Below are positions 47,158 through 57,769 of a DNA stretch of 64,000 nucleotides, in pieces. Below the pieces are notes generated by a model that worked only from the letters and a program-made list of their open reading frames with translations, did not search any database and was not told the DNA's origin. Within the stretch, counting starts at the first letter, position 1. Every line of letters starts with the position of its first letter. Location: positions 501,501 to 565,500 of the forward strand of contig JAMPIV010012152.1 of assembly GCA_024509875.1 (NCBI GenBank), written 5' to 3'. A program made the translations under genes and the position numbers. The stretch is from Oreohelix idahoensis. Taxonomy: Eukaryota > Mollusca > Gastropoda > Stylommatophora > Oreohelicidae.

Positions 47158-47912
47158 TGTCAAAACAACAATCTATAGATGATGTTGGATTTAACCCTAT
47201 TTGTACCGTGGATTTAACTCACGGCTCATTGTCTACAAAATAGTACCACAGCACACAATAGCTGACATGAGTAATACAATAACGCCTCAAATACAGTAAT
47301 ATCCCTTTAATGAGAAGTACACACAGCAACCACTATGCATGAAACTGCAATACATAAGATAATGAATACATAAGCCAACTTACTTGCGATAATAATACCA
47401 ACTCTCCTAATAGCACAAAGGCACAGCACAATGCACTGAAAACTGCCACATATCCTGGCGAACACTATAATTCGTCATGAGAACCAAAATGGTTACCGAC
47501 ATAAACTCATCAGTGAAGGCACTGAACTTTCGCTCAGAGGCGGCACCTAATACTAGGTTAAAGCAATACACAATTGCAACCAACGTATCACAATTAATAA
47601 TCAGGAAGGGAACAATCACTAGAACTTGCTAAGCTCAATCTAGCACCAATCAAATATTCCTGAACAAATGAAAATCGGCAAGCACTGAACAACAATTGGC
47701 ATCCAAATAATTCCCCAGCAAAACTGCAGACAAAAACCATCTGCGACCTCATCGGCCGGCGGACATCGCAAGAATCCTCTTTGCTCCCAAAAGGTCCCTT
47801 CCAGCTTTAATTCTAATCGAAAACTGACCGAGCAGGTTTTAAAGGATGAATAGCAGTGTTACCACTCTACAGGGTAACCAGTATAGACTTAGTGAAAGTC
47901 TATCCTGTGACA
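47158..47912 (-). repeat. 3' LTR of the pol-less Gag-RRM element
   Basis: 755 bp, matched to 55422-56176. Open frame 47407-47619 is shared by both LTRs and has no motif. Confidence 0.92.
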
Positions 47913-47940
47913 TTCACCTCCCCCCCCCCCCTAAGAAAGA
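47913..47940 (-). promoter_or_regulatory. Polypurine tract next to 3' LTR
   Basis: On the minus strand a run of 12 or 13 G followed by AGGTGAA ends at the 3' LTR. A second long G run (C run on plus) is at about 47980-47993. They fit a plus-strand priming site. Confidence 0.6.
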
Positions 47941-48325
47941 AAACGAAGTTTTCTTCCACCGGAGGAGTCACGCCCAGCCCCCCCCCCCCCCTCCCCCTTT
48001 GGAGTATGGACGAACAAATGCCGAGATAGCACCTCCTCATGCAAATAAAGAATGAAAGAGTTGTGCTATACCCTCGTCGTAGATGCCTTTTCACTTACTA
48101 GACTCAATACAAAGAAATATGTACCAATCTACACCAGGTACTGACAGTACTGACACATTATGCATGTTACACAAAATCCAAATACCTGATTGTCACCAAT
48201 CAAATCCTTAGTTCTCGTAACACAATCATCCTGTCACAACATAGTTATAGGCATAATATAATATGGTATATCCACACATAGAGTACACCTACTAGATCTT
48301 GCCTTTATGGCAGCATATACCATAC

Positions 48326-48683
48326 TTTTTTTTTTTTTTTTTGCGTACGCCCGCTAATACTCGAGGCGAAATCTCAGGTTATTACTAATGTCTAACCTGA
48401 CATTGATTTTACGTGAGTATCCCTTTTTTCTTGTACATAGACAGGTGTCCCTCGCCATTCAGGCAAATACTCTCCGATTTCGGAGGTACCCATTGCAGCT
48501 GGGTCGGCTCAGGAGCCGCCAATCCCTGGTCGACGACACTCCTTCAAATGTCCTCGCCAGGTCTCGAGTTAATCCAGTCCAATTCCCGGTCAACGAAAAA
48601 TCCTCAAATGCCGTCGCCCGGGTTTGATCCTGAATCACCCGGTCGCCAGAGCGGTGTTGTAACCACTATGCTAGCGCGGCTCC
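48326..48683 (-). repeat. tRNA-derived SINE, longer copy
   Basis: On the minus strand it starts GGAGCCGCGCTAGCATAGTG, has the B-box-like GGATCAAACCCGG, then CTCCGAAATCGGAGAGTATT and TGCCTGAATGGCGAGGG, and ends with an A17 tail (T run 48326-48342). It has extra sequence in the middle and near the tail relative to 35219-35472. No clean TSD was found. Confidence 0.85.
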
Positions 48684-48971
48684 CTACAATACATTGAATA
48701 TTAAAATACATCATCATGAAATATCAAATGAAATATTCATAATGCCTTACTTACATAAATTCCAATAAATATTCTCTTTTCAGATGTATGTTTTCACAGA
48801 AACTATAACTGTTCAATTATTTGACAACCTGGAGAAGACATCTGCTACAACATTTACAACATCCTCATCTTGATATAATATTAGCACTGGGGGCGCGGGT
48901 CAGAGCCTATCAGGTTCGGTTCGCGTCAACCGAAAGATCTTACTAAACACGAACCCGAAATCTAACCCTAA

Positions 48972-50666
48972 CTATTGTTGGACTATTAACAGATGGTTGT
49001 GAAGCAAAGACATATGCTTCTGCCTAACTGCCTTACGTGCACCCCAACCATTTGCAAAAATCACCCGTGCTATTTTAGTGTTATCGCGCAACGACACTAC
49101 CTCTACAAATCTAACTGGCGCGACCTCATCAAACACTTTCCTGAGAGTGCGCCAACTAGTATTCCGGGGAACGTTGCGCACCCAAACTGTGCAATTATTA
49201 GCTTTCGGACCCTCATGTAAGTACTTACTGCTCCTACTTTGGTCATTTGGCACTTGTCGCTTATCACTTCTCTGATGTACCTTGTGGTCATCTCCCTTGG
49301 GAGTTTGGTGATGGTGAGCCTCTGCTCCAGCCACACCCCTGGCTTTATGAACTCCCCGTACATTGCCAACGATTAAATCGGCAATGGGATCCTCGAGAAC
49401 GAACGCGTTCACTCTACCTGTTATGAACGGCGTGTCCACATTGATACATGCTTGGGGGTAAGACTCTAATTTGCCCCTGAATGTGGTGCACTTTACAGTT
49501 TTGCCTGTCAGGCAGGAGTCGTCGATGCACGATCGACGCACCCCAATTGTCATGCACCCCATGTCCCTCAACACGGAGACTGGTTTCCTCTCCACCATGC
49601 CTTTGTGGAGATCCACCTTGCCAGTCTCATGGACTGCAGACAGACATGGTGCCGCGTGCCCGCATTGAAGCACCAACCTCTCATTCGCATGGAATAGAGA
49701 GCGACACCTTGCACAGTCCTCACTGTTGATCGTATCTAGCACAAACGCGGAGTTTGCGTGTTCTATAGGGGTAGTGCATACATCAGCACCATGACCCTTG
49801 CCACCACAATTGGCACACAGACGCTCTTTCTTCCTTTCCTCGCGTGTACCTTTGCTGGAGCCCTTCGATGACGAAGACCCCGCATCAGAGTCAGAAGACC
49901 GACTCTCTGAGGACGCACTCCTCTGCTTATGATGTTTGGTTTTATACCAAAATCGGTCTTCGTCACGCGAGTCCTCGAATCGTACCTGCTTTCGCGCTTG
50001 TCGATCCCCTCCGTCGCTATAACTATCATAATGTTGGCTCTGCCACCTCGGCCGACTGTTCCTATGGGAACGAAAATTCGCATAAGTACCTCTATATGGT
50101 CGATAAGGACTGGAGGGCCTCTCATAACTCTGCTCTTGACCTCTGTCTGCCTTATCTGCCTGATTTCGCCTAGGCTGGCGTTGAACTTTGCCAACACTGG
50201 CAACTACGTCTTCTGTCAGACCCGACTTCTGAATAGGTTTGCCCGGATGGGCCAGGACATAATGGTGCCCCAACTGGGCCATGGACTCAATGTCCTTTGG
50301 TTGACGTTCCTGGAAGAACGCCACCAACTCACTGGAACACGAGGACAAAACTTTGTCCCGTAGCACCAAGTCCAGCAAGCCATTATAATCCTTAGGAATC
50401 CCTTCCATTTCGATCCATCTATTCAGCAGAAGTTTTATCTTCGAGATAAAATCCTCGAAGTCTTGGTCTGAACTAGGCATCGCATTTTTAAAACGCGTCC
50501 GGTAGCCGTCAGCAGTCAGCCGGAACCTCCGGAGCAATATCTCCTTCACTTTGTTATAATCGGCCCTTTCCTCTGCAGGGAGGCTATAAAAAGTCTCCAT
50601 CGCGGGCCCCACTAGCAGTGTCGATAAAAGAGCTGGCCACTGGTCCCTATCAGCCCTATAGGCCAC
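48972..50666 (-). CDS. Gag-like protein with protease remnant and C-terminal RRM (564 residues)
   Basis: Residues 1-140 form a SCAN-like Gag segment (LPAEERADYNKVKEILLRRF, DGYRTRFKNAMPS, LRDKVLSSCSSELVAFFQER) aligned with the Gmr1-like Gag. A Ser/Arg/Asp-rich stretch follows, then a CCHC knuckle (CANCGGKGHGADVC, about 285-300) and a CxxC...CGH motif (CARCRSLF to LQCGH). About 365-440 is protease-like, but the active site reads RDMGCMTIG where the intact element has FDSGCTTVG, so the Asp-Ser-Gly triad is altered. About 485-564 is RRM-like: CTVWVRNVPRNTSWRTLRKVF, VRFVEVV, KIARVIFANG and LLHNHLLIVQQ. The frame joins the coiled-coil ORF 50708-51229 after one indel. RNA packaging is the likely role (inference). 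Confidence 0.8.
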   Translation of the reverse strand: MAYRADRDQWPALLSTLLVGPAMETFYSLPAEERADYNKVKEILLRRFRLTADGYRTRFKNAMPSSDQDFEDFISKIKLLLNRWIEMEGIPKDYNGLLDLVLRDKVLSSCSSELVAFFQERQPKDIESMAQLGHHYVLAHPGKPIQKSGLTEDVVASVGKVQRQPRRNQADKADRGQEQSYERPSSPYRPYRGTYANFRSHRNSRPRWQSQHYDSYSDGGDRQARKQVRFEDSRDEDRFWYKTKHHKQRSASSESRSSDSDAGSSSSKGSSKGTREERKKERLCANCGGKGHGADVCTTPIEHANSAFVLDTINSEDCARCRSLFHANERLVLQCGHAAPCLSAVHETGKVDLHKGMVERKPVSVLRDMGCMTIGVRRSCIDDSCLTGKTVKCTTFRGKLESYPQACINVDTPFITGRVNAFVLEDPIADLIVGNVRGVHKARGVAGAEAHHHQTPKGDDHKVHQRSDKRQVPNDQSRSSKYLHEGPKANNCTVWVRNVPRNTSWRTLRKVFDEVAPVRFVEVVSLRDNTKIARVIFANGWGARKAVRQKHMSLLHNHLLIVQQ

Positions 50667-50707
50667 ACATTCGGCCTCAAATCTTTCTAAGAAGAAATCT
50701 AAACTGT

Positions 50708-51229
50708 CTATTTCTCATTAAAATTTGGTAGCCGCAGCCTAAAAGGACGATGAGCCCCACCAGAAGTTGAGTTCTGACCACTCGCACCCACTTCTAACTT
50801 CTTTAATTGTAATTCTTTATCCATCATTTTCTCTTCCAAAGCTATTCTCATTCTCTCCTTCTCCAACTGTAACTCTCTATCTTCTCTCATCGTCTTTTCC
50901 TGTAATTCTCTCTCTTCTTTCATCTTCTTTTCTTGCAATTCGAATTCTCTCTGTTTCCACTCACTTTCTTCTTTCATCTTCTTTTCTTGTAATTCCTTAT
51001 CTTCTTTCATCTTCTTTTCTTGTAATTCAAATTCTTTTCTTTTTAGCTCTAGCTCTTCAGCTCGAGCATCTCTTAGAGCATTTTGTTTATCAATTCTCTC
51101 CCTCTCTTCCTTCTCTTTCAAAGCTTTTTGATTCTCCACTGAATGGAATTCTGCCTTAGCAAACTCCACTAATTCTTTCCCTGTGTACCCGGCTGCTTGG
51201 CCCATCCGCGTGTAAGTATCAATGTCCAT
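50708..51229 (-). CDS. N-terminal coiled-coil part of the Gag-RRM protein (173 residues)
   Basis: Starts MDIDTYTRMGQAAGYTGKEL. Most of it is a Glu/Lys-rich coiled coil with repeated ELQEKKMKE blocks, and it ends with RLRLPNFNEK, matching NLPAFNPS in the intact Gmr1-like Gag. A one-base indel near 50712 then changes the frame. The next frame continues as Gag immediately upstream of the ATG at 50666, so the two ORFs were once a single protein of about 750 residues. The layout (short start, coiled coil, Gag) is the same as in the Gmr1-like element. Confidence 0.8.
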   Translation of the reverse strand: MDIDTYTRMGQAAGYTGKELVEFAKAEFHSVENQKALKEKEERERIDKQNALRDARAEELELKRKEFELQEKKMKEDKELQEKKMKEESEWKQREFELQEKKMKEERELQEKTMREDRELQLEKERMRIALEEKMMDKELQLKKLEVGASGQNSTSGGAHRPFRLRLPNFNEK

Positions 51230-52795
51230 GTTGTCACTCAGAATGCTTAGTATTATTTCTTACAATAGATTTACTATGAAATCACTCAGTTGTATGTACT
51301 GTAAACTCTTCACCTATATCAGTAGATAACTCTCTGGTTACAATGGTGCAGTAAATATAATAAATAAAAATATCACTTCTCAATATACATATATCTATAT
51401 ATTTGAGTGTAAGTATATGTCACCTCACCTCTTAGTGTAAATATATCATCAACCTTTACCTCTTATAATATAAATAAAGTCACACTTAGCCTCTTGGCTA
51501 TGTTATCACCACTTGTGCAAAATTAGGTCTTTCTACATTCTTATTCTATAGTCAGTAGCTGTCTAATACCACCTTCCTGATACCTTGAAAACAATGTATC
51601 AACTTACGATAATCAATAGTTGTATCATCACAACTTTCTGATACCTTGACAATACTGTAACCCTGGTTCAAAATAGGTATTACTTCCACAATTCTCTACT
51701 GGCGCCCACACTGGCGCTATGAACCAATACCCCTCCTCTTATTATTACACTCAATACTCTCTGTTATGCAAGTACTATCTATGGAAAATGAACACAAATG
51801 AGGACTACACAGATTAAGGAAACATACACATCACACCACGAAAACAAACTTCCAGTCACGAGGAACAGGACGATAGAACACAAAGAGCAGAGATAGATTA
51901 ATATCTACAATGCGTGACTGAGCACGAACGAAAACACGGGATACCTGTAAACGTATTTACAAGATAGTAAGATAGGACAAGAGAACACACCACTTAAACA
52001 GAACACAAGAAAAACTGAATGTACACGACAATATAACTACACACTTCACAAATACCGCTAACACCAATAGGGCTCTGGAATGTTATGCAGGAACAAATAC
52101 AGCCACAACCTAATAGAATTGGTCTAATCCAATCTTTTCCTACGAAAGGCCAAAACTGGATTACACTCACACACCAATACACTATAACACCAAACACACA
52201 ACGAAAACCACAATCAACAATGAGGTGCTAGAAGCTAATTCTTGCACCAAGCACTGTCTTCCCCTCAGTAATAATAACCTAAGCAAAGTATCAATACAAT
52301 TATATTATAATGTATCAAAATATAACATACAAAAACTCCAAACTACAAAGAACACAGAGCAAAATCAAATTAACCAACAATGAACATACAATCAAACAAA
52401 CTAAGTCATACTGGTACAATGAGAAAAGACAAAACAAAAGGAAAGAAAACAACAACAAATTAAGAAGCAGATAAAGAAAACAGCACTATATTATACAACA
52501 CATCAAAGTAACTGAAAAATAGAATCAGTAAGAAAGGCAGCCAAGAAGATTAAATACTCAGAAAAACAAGAAAATTTCAATATATGACATAATACATAAA
52601 CATACAAACAATAACTTAACTGAAGCTCCAACGGCGCTTGAGTAAGCAGAATCCTCCGCACTGACGAAGATGATGAACAGAACAAACAAGACTCTACACT
52701 TGAAAATACGTGATCCAAACGAATATAGTCCAGGAATAAGTACACTGTCACGGTGCTAACACAGCACTGTCTATATTATCATTGAAAATGTGTAC
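51230..52795 (-). other. Leader of the Gag-RRM element, inner part
   Basis: AT-rich non-coding DNA between the Gag start and the Tc1 insertion. No motif recognised. Confidence 0.5.
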
Positions 52796-52797
52796 TA

Positions 52798-54418
52798 TAC
52801 TACTCGTCAAAAGTCAAGGGCCACCCTATTATTTTCCATACACTTTTATATAAGCGCATAGAATGATTAAATGAAGGAAATTTTTAGTAAAAATGGGTGC
52901 AATATCTTCCTCTGACAGTCCTCTATGCACGTTAACATAAAAACAACTCACCGACAACCATGGTGATCACGTGCAATTTGGTTTGCTGACCATTAATTCA
53001 CATTTCTAATCTGTTTTTTCAAACTTCCGTAGAACCAAACAGGTGAAGTAATCGTGCTGATTGACATTCCACGTGCAATGGCGACTTTTCGTGAACAGAG
53101 TTCACTCTTAATTTGTTTTACAATTAGCAGACTTAGGGTAGTTTCATCACTTTTGCAAAAACCATGCCACCGAGAAGTAGTCTTGACACCTTACAAAGAA
53201 TGAGGGCTATAGCGTGGGTTGAAAGTGGTTTATCTGTCCGTGAGGTTGCTAGACGGCTTGCAGTGTCACACTCTACTATCCAATGAATTTTGGAGAGATT
53301 TCAGGCCACAGGAAGTGTGGAGGATCGCCACCGGCCAGGTCGCCCTAGATGCACCAATAGACATGATGACCGGTACCTCTTGTTGTCAGCCCTGCGCCAT
53401 CGAACAGTGACTTGTTCCACCCTAAGATGTCAGCTGAGACAAACTGTATACGTTAATGTCAGTCAAAGCACCATTCGCAGACGTTTACATGAATTTGGAC
53501 TGGCTGTTCGACGTCCTGCAGTCAGAATCCCTCTTACTCCTGCTCATCGCAGAGCCCGTGTTGCTTGGTGTCGCGAGCACATCCGATGGAAAAGGCAAAA
53601 ATGTAGTCAAGTTCTCTTCACTGATGAATCTCGCTTCACTGTGTCATTCAATGATAGCAGGATTCGGGTTTGGAGACCACCAGGAGAGCGATTTACTGAT
53701 GACACAATTCGAGAGGTGGATCGTTGTGGTAGGGGTTCTGTCATTGTCTGGGGAGGCTTCTACAGACACAGCAGGACCCCATTCTACATCATCCAAGGCA
53801 ACTTGACCGGCCCAAGATACCAGAACGAAATCTTGAGACCAATTGTTCAGCCTGCTCTGGAGGCCATAGGTGGTAATGCCATCCTCCAAGATGATAACGC
53901 TCGACCCCATCGAGCTCGTGTGGTGAATGAGTTTATTCAGCAACATGGGATCATCAGGATGGCGTGGCCAGCTCATTCACCTGACCTTTCTCCGATTGAG
54001 TACCTCTGGGATGTCCTTGGTCGAAGATTGTCAACAAATCACCCCCTGCCAATGGATGTTGCACAGCTGACTGCATGTCTGCTTCAGGAATGGCAAGCTG
54101 TTCCTCAGGATACTCTTCAGACCCTTGTGGACTCGATGCGTCTAAGCTGTCTTGAATGCCTTGCTGCAAACGGTGGTCATACCCGATTTTGAAATGTCTA
54201 TTTGTCCAATATCTATCGTGTGACTTTTGAAAAGGTGGGTGACACACTTCACAGCTTCATTGCGTTTGAATGTGTGTTTCCATTTCTTTACGTGACATGT
54301 CAATTTGGTATTCAATAAATGCCGTTTTGACTGATACCAATTACGTTTGTATCAGATTTTTGTTTTATGGTTTCAACCAAGGTTTTTCTAAGTGGCCCTT
54401 GACTTTTGACGAGTAGTA
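52798..54418 (+). mobile_element. Tc1/mariner element, near-complete
   Basis: Perfect 27 bp inverted ends starting TACTACTCGTCAAAAGTCAA, flanked by TA duplications (52796-52797 and 54419-54420). The transposase gene spans most of the interior. It is inserted in the leader of the pol-less Gag-RRM element. A more decayed copy of the same family lies at 61688-63304 in opposite orientation. Confidence 0.96.
53164..54192 (+). pseudogene. Tc1 transposase, DD34E, one nonsense codon
   Basis: Reading from the ATG at 53164 (MPPRSSLDTLQRMRAIAWVE) gives a 342-residue frame, the usual Tc1 length, with a single interruption: TGA at 53284-53286 (codon 41). The paired helix-turn-helix region (VREVARRLAVSHSTIQ, then RFQATGSV) spans the stop and is followed by the GRPR motif. 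The catalytic Asp lies in LFTDESRF, the second in QDDNARPH, and Glu in SPIEYLWD 34 residues later. The remainder, 53290-54192, is open for 300 residues. The related copy has AGA (Arg) at the stop site, so a C-to-T change in CGA is the simple explanation. Inactive unless the stop is read through. Confidence 0.95.
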
Positions 54419-54420
54419 TA

Positions 54421-55401
54421 TTTCACAGTTCAGCTACACAGTTTGACTACACAGTCTTCTGTAAGTCAGCAGGGCACCAGCGCAAACAGATTCACCCCTG
54501 ATTGGGCCCTTCTGGGTTGACAGCGTCGGCCTTGGAAGGTCACGTCAGAGCAATGTTACAGGCGTCGGCCTAGGAAGGTCACGTCAGAGCAATGTTACAG
54601 GCGTCGGCTTTGAAAGGTCACGTCAGAGCATAGTCACTCTTGGGTGGGCACCTCTGAGAAGCACTGGCAGACCCAGCAGCACATCATGATGACTTGGGGG
54701 GTACCAACCACCTCTAACAGCCTCCTATCGACTATAAATACACCTACCAAACAACTCATGCCACCCTAGTACCGAGGTTGACCAAACTACCTCCCATCTT
54801 GCACCTGGTCATGCCTTTTGGGCCCTAGCTAAGTAGTACCAACCCCCAAGCTCCGCTGCTCCACCTGGAACAATGTCGACAACCACCAAAAAGACTCAGA
54901 ATTATACCAAACTGACCGTCCTGATGCACTCTGTAACCTTAGCCTATCACTTTGACAATCCTCCCCAAACCTGCAACCATATCAGAGCAAAACACTTGCA
55001 ACTACACCACACACTATTTCACCTGCAATAAACTGAAAACTTACAGAAAATAGCCATAACGAACTGTGCTGGTAAAGTAGGTCAGCGCTTGCGAACGAGG
55101 TCAGGTCACGCGACCGTAAGCAATACCGTAGAAACTGACATACGCACTACCCTTTCACTGGACATTGAAAAAAAAACGAAAACAACTCACACCCGTGAGT
55201 TTAGGAAAATATGAAGGCGCCAACACAGTGGCGTTACCAGCCTTCTAACACTGTGTGTGTACAAAAATTTAATGGCAATAATCATACTGGGTCAAAACGT
55301 CAGCTCGCTGGGAATTAACGCTATAACATACAGGCCTCATGACCCAAAGAATAGTCCGCATTTAGTATTATCAAAACATCGGCCCCATGGCCTCTAACTA
55401 A
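54421..55401 (-). other. Leader of the Gag-RRM element, outer part, with 39 bp triplicate
   Basis: Three tandem units of about 39 bp (GCGTCGGCCTTGGAAGGTCA, then CGTCAGAGCAATGTTACA) at about 54524-54635. The rest is non-coding. Confidence 0.75.
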
Positions 55402-55419
55402 CCGGACAAGAGCCACCCA
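55402..55419 (-). promoter_or_regulatory. Candidate primer-binding site, Gag-RRM element
   Basis: Minus-strand TGGGTGGCTCTTGTCCGG starts 2 bases inside the 5' LTR. The tRNA was not identified. Confidence 0.5.
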
Positions 55420-55421
55420 GT

Positions 55422-56176
55422 TGTCGGAACAACAATCTATAGATGCTGTTGGATTTAACCCTATTTGTACCGTGGATTTAACTCACGGCTCATTGTCTAC
55501 AAAATAGTACCACAGCACACAATAGCTGACATGAGTAATACAATAACGCCTCAAATACAGTAATATCCATTTAATGAGAAGTACACACAGCAACCACTAT
55601 GCATGAAACTGCAATACATAAGATAATGCATACATAAGCCAACTTACTTGCGATAATAATACCAACTCTCCAAATAGCACAAAGGCACAGCACAATGCAC
55701 TGAAAACTGCCACATATCCTGGCGAACACTATAATTCGTCATGAGAACCAAAATTGTTACCGACATAAACTCATCAGTGAAGGCACTGAACTTTCGCTCA
55801 GAGGCGGCACCTAATACTAGGTTAAAGCAATACACAATTGCAACCAACGTATCACAATTAATAATCAGGACAGGAACAATCACTAGAACTTGCTAAGCTC
55901 AATCTAGCACCAATCAAATATTCCTGAACATATGAAAATCGGCAAACACTGAACAACAATTGGCATCCAAATAATTCCCCAGCAAAACTGCAGACAAAAA
56001 ACATCTACGACCTCATCGGCCGGCGGACATCGCAAGAATCCTCTTTGCTCCCAAAAGGTCCCTTCCGGCTTTCATTCTAATCGAAAACTGACCGAGCAGG
56101 TTTTAAAGGATGAATAGCAGTGTTACCACTCTACAGGGTAACCAGTATAGACTTAGTGAAAGTCTATCCTGTGACA
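55422..56176 (-). repeat. 5' LTR of the Gag-RRM element
   Basis: 755 bp, TSD AATAT at 56177-56181. Confidence 0.92.
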
Positions 56177-56181
56177 AATAT

Positions 56182-56381
56182 ATTGTCTAAATGTTGTAAC
56201 ACATGTTGTAAACAAACACACTACACGACCGCCATTATCGAACTAATATATATTGCTATATAAAAAGTCACGCGCCACCACAATGCGCCACCACACTACG
56301 GAGTATTTCCTTATATAAAAAGTCACGCGCCACCACATTACGCCACCACAATTATACCCGTTTTGCACATTACATACTACT
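56182..56381. repeat. Right arm of the giant palindrome, terminal section
   Basis: Mirror of 24475-24720, with the subterminal CGCGCCACCAC repeats and the terminal ACATACTACT. The right TSD CTTATA is at 56382-56387. Confidence 0.9.
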
Positions 56382-56387
56382 CTTATA

Positions 56388-56775
56388 TTTCCCTGTTAGC
56401 TTCTCTGTGTTGTTGTACAGGTCCCTCATATTTCCTTTGGCTGCAGCTTTCTCTACTTCCCTTGCCAACTCTTCAATACACTTCCGCTTGTCTCTTTTGA
56501 TGTTTCTACTTACTTCTTTGTTTGCTTCTATGTACAATTCATGAGCCTTGGATTTGGAGCATCTGGTTTTGCTTGTGTTTAAATCTGCTTTCTTGTTTTT
56601 CCTGTCTTCTATCTTGCTAATGGTTTTTGTTGGTATCCATGCTTTGTGCTGATGTTCTCTTTTTCTCTGTACTTCTTCACATGTCTCGTTCCATATATTT
56701 TTTACTTGTTGCCAGTGGTCTTCCATATCTGCTTCATCTTCCAGCTGTTGGAGTACTTGGTATTTGTTGGATACT
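56388..56775 (-). pseudogene. LINE, 5' continuation of 20700-24468
   Basis: Minus-strand frame (56370-56726) of the endonuclease-RT linker: WQQVKNIWNETCEEVQRKRE, HKAWIPTKTISKIEDRK, NTSKTRCSKSKAHELY and AAAKGNMRDLYNNTEKLTGK. It runs directly into the palindromic element at the CTTATA duplication, and the RT part continues at 24468 on the other side. The LINE is 5'-truncated near 56775; the endonuclease domain is absent. Confidence 0.88.
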
Positions 56776-56864
56776 ATGATTGAAAATGTTTATCTTGTTT
56801 CATGATTTCTTAGATATCCCACATACTGTTGTAAATTTCTTGAGTTTTAATTTTGTAACAACGC

Positions 56865-57765
56865 AAGTCACAAGACATGTGAATATAACAACTCTAATTA
56901 CATACGATATGTGAGTGTACCAACTCTAGTCACATAATACACGTGAGTGTAACAACTCAAATCACATAAGACATGTGAGTGTAACAACTCAAATCACATA
57001 AGACACGTGAGCGTAACAACTCATTTCGCATAAGGCATGTGAGTGTAACAACTCAAATCATATAAGACATAATAATGCAACAACTCAAATCACGTCAGAT
57101 ATGTGAGTGTAACAAGTAAAAACACATAAGACGTGTCAGTGTAACAACTCAAATCACATCAAACATGTAAGTGTAACAACTCAAAACACAAAAGACATAT
57201 GAATGTAACAACTCAAATCACATAAGGCATGTTAGAATAGTCAGTCAAATCAAATAAGACATGTTATAGCATGACTGCTTGCGTCATGGTCAGCTGACCA
57301 AGACCCTACTCCACTTCCACGTGGTGGTCCTGGAAACAGGCTGCATCACTGCAGTCTGGCTGAGAGAGTAGGGATCGAAGAGGGAAGGCAAACCCGGTCC
57401 AAAAAAATGCCGTGCTGAAGTCGGATGTGTCGGCCGAAAGGAGCAGATATCGCATCGTTGCTGTAAACAGACACAACGCAACCAGTGTCCTTTTCAGTAC
57501 GAACGAGGAAGAAGAAGAAGAAGAAATAAGACATGTGAGTATAACAACTCAAGTAACATAAAACATCCGATTGTAACAACTCAAATCATATAAGGCATGT
57601 GAGTGTGACAACTTAAATCAAATAAGACATGTGTGTGAAACAACTCAAAACACATAAAACATGTGAATGTAGCCTCTCAAATCACATAAGGCATGGGAGT
57701 GTAACAATTCAAGTCACATTAGACTTGTGAGTGTAACTACTCAAACCACATTAGACATGTGAGTT
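56865..57765 (+). repeat. 32 bp minisatellite, interrupted by a SINE
   Basis: Units of 32 bp: GTGAGTGTAACAACTCAAAT then CACATAAGACAT. About 20 diverged copies, split by the SINE at 57265-57525. Confidence 0.93.
57265..57525 (+). repeat. SINE with GAA-rich tail, copy 2
   Basis: Same family as 23380-23694, missing its first 40-odd bases (5' truncated). Flanked by ATAAGACATGT (57254-57264 and 57526-57536), which is minisatellite unit sequence. Ends GAAGAAGAAGAAGAA. Confidence 0.85.
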
Positions 57766-57769
57766 CACT

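Larger units (their letters stand above)
47158..56176 (-). mobile_element. Pol-less LTR retrotransposon with Gag-PR remnant-RRM protein
   Basis: LTRs at 47158-47912 and 55422-56176 (both 755 bp, TGTC...GACA), flanked by the perfect 5 bp duplication AATAT (47153-47157 and 56177-56181). On the minus strand a candidate primer-binding site (TGGGTGGCTCTTGTCC) lies 2 bases inside the 5' LTR, and a G-rich polypurine tract adjoins the 3' LTR. The only coding sequence is a Gag-like protein with one frameshift, ending in an RRM-like domain. Integrase, RT and RNase H are absent. It hosts a Tc1 copy (52798-54418) and a SINE (48326-48683). LTRs differ by about 15 positions (about 2%). Its Gag resembles the Gmr1-like element's, which suggests that family as the source of enzymes (inference). 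Confidence 0.92.

Noticed and set aside
53456..54247. Antisense and shifted ORFs inside the Tc1 transposase (also at 61857-62648)
   Set aside because: Shadows of the transposase frame; no independent motifs.
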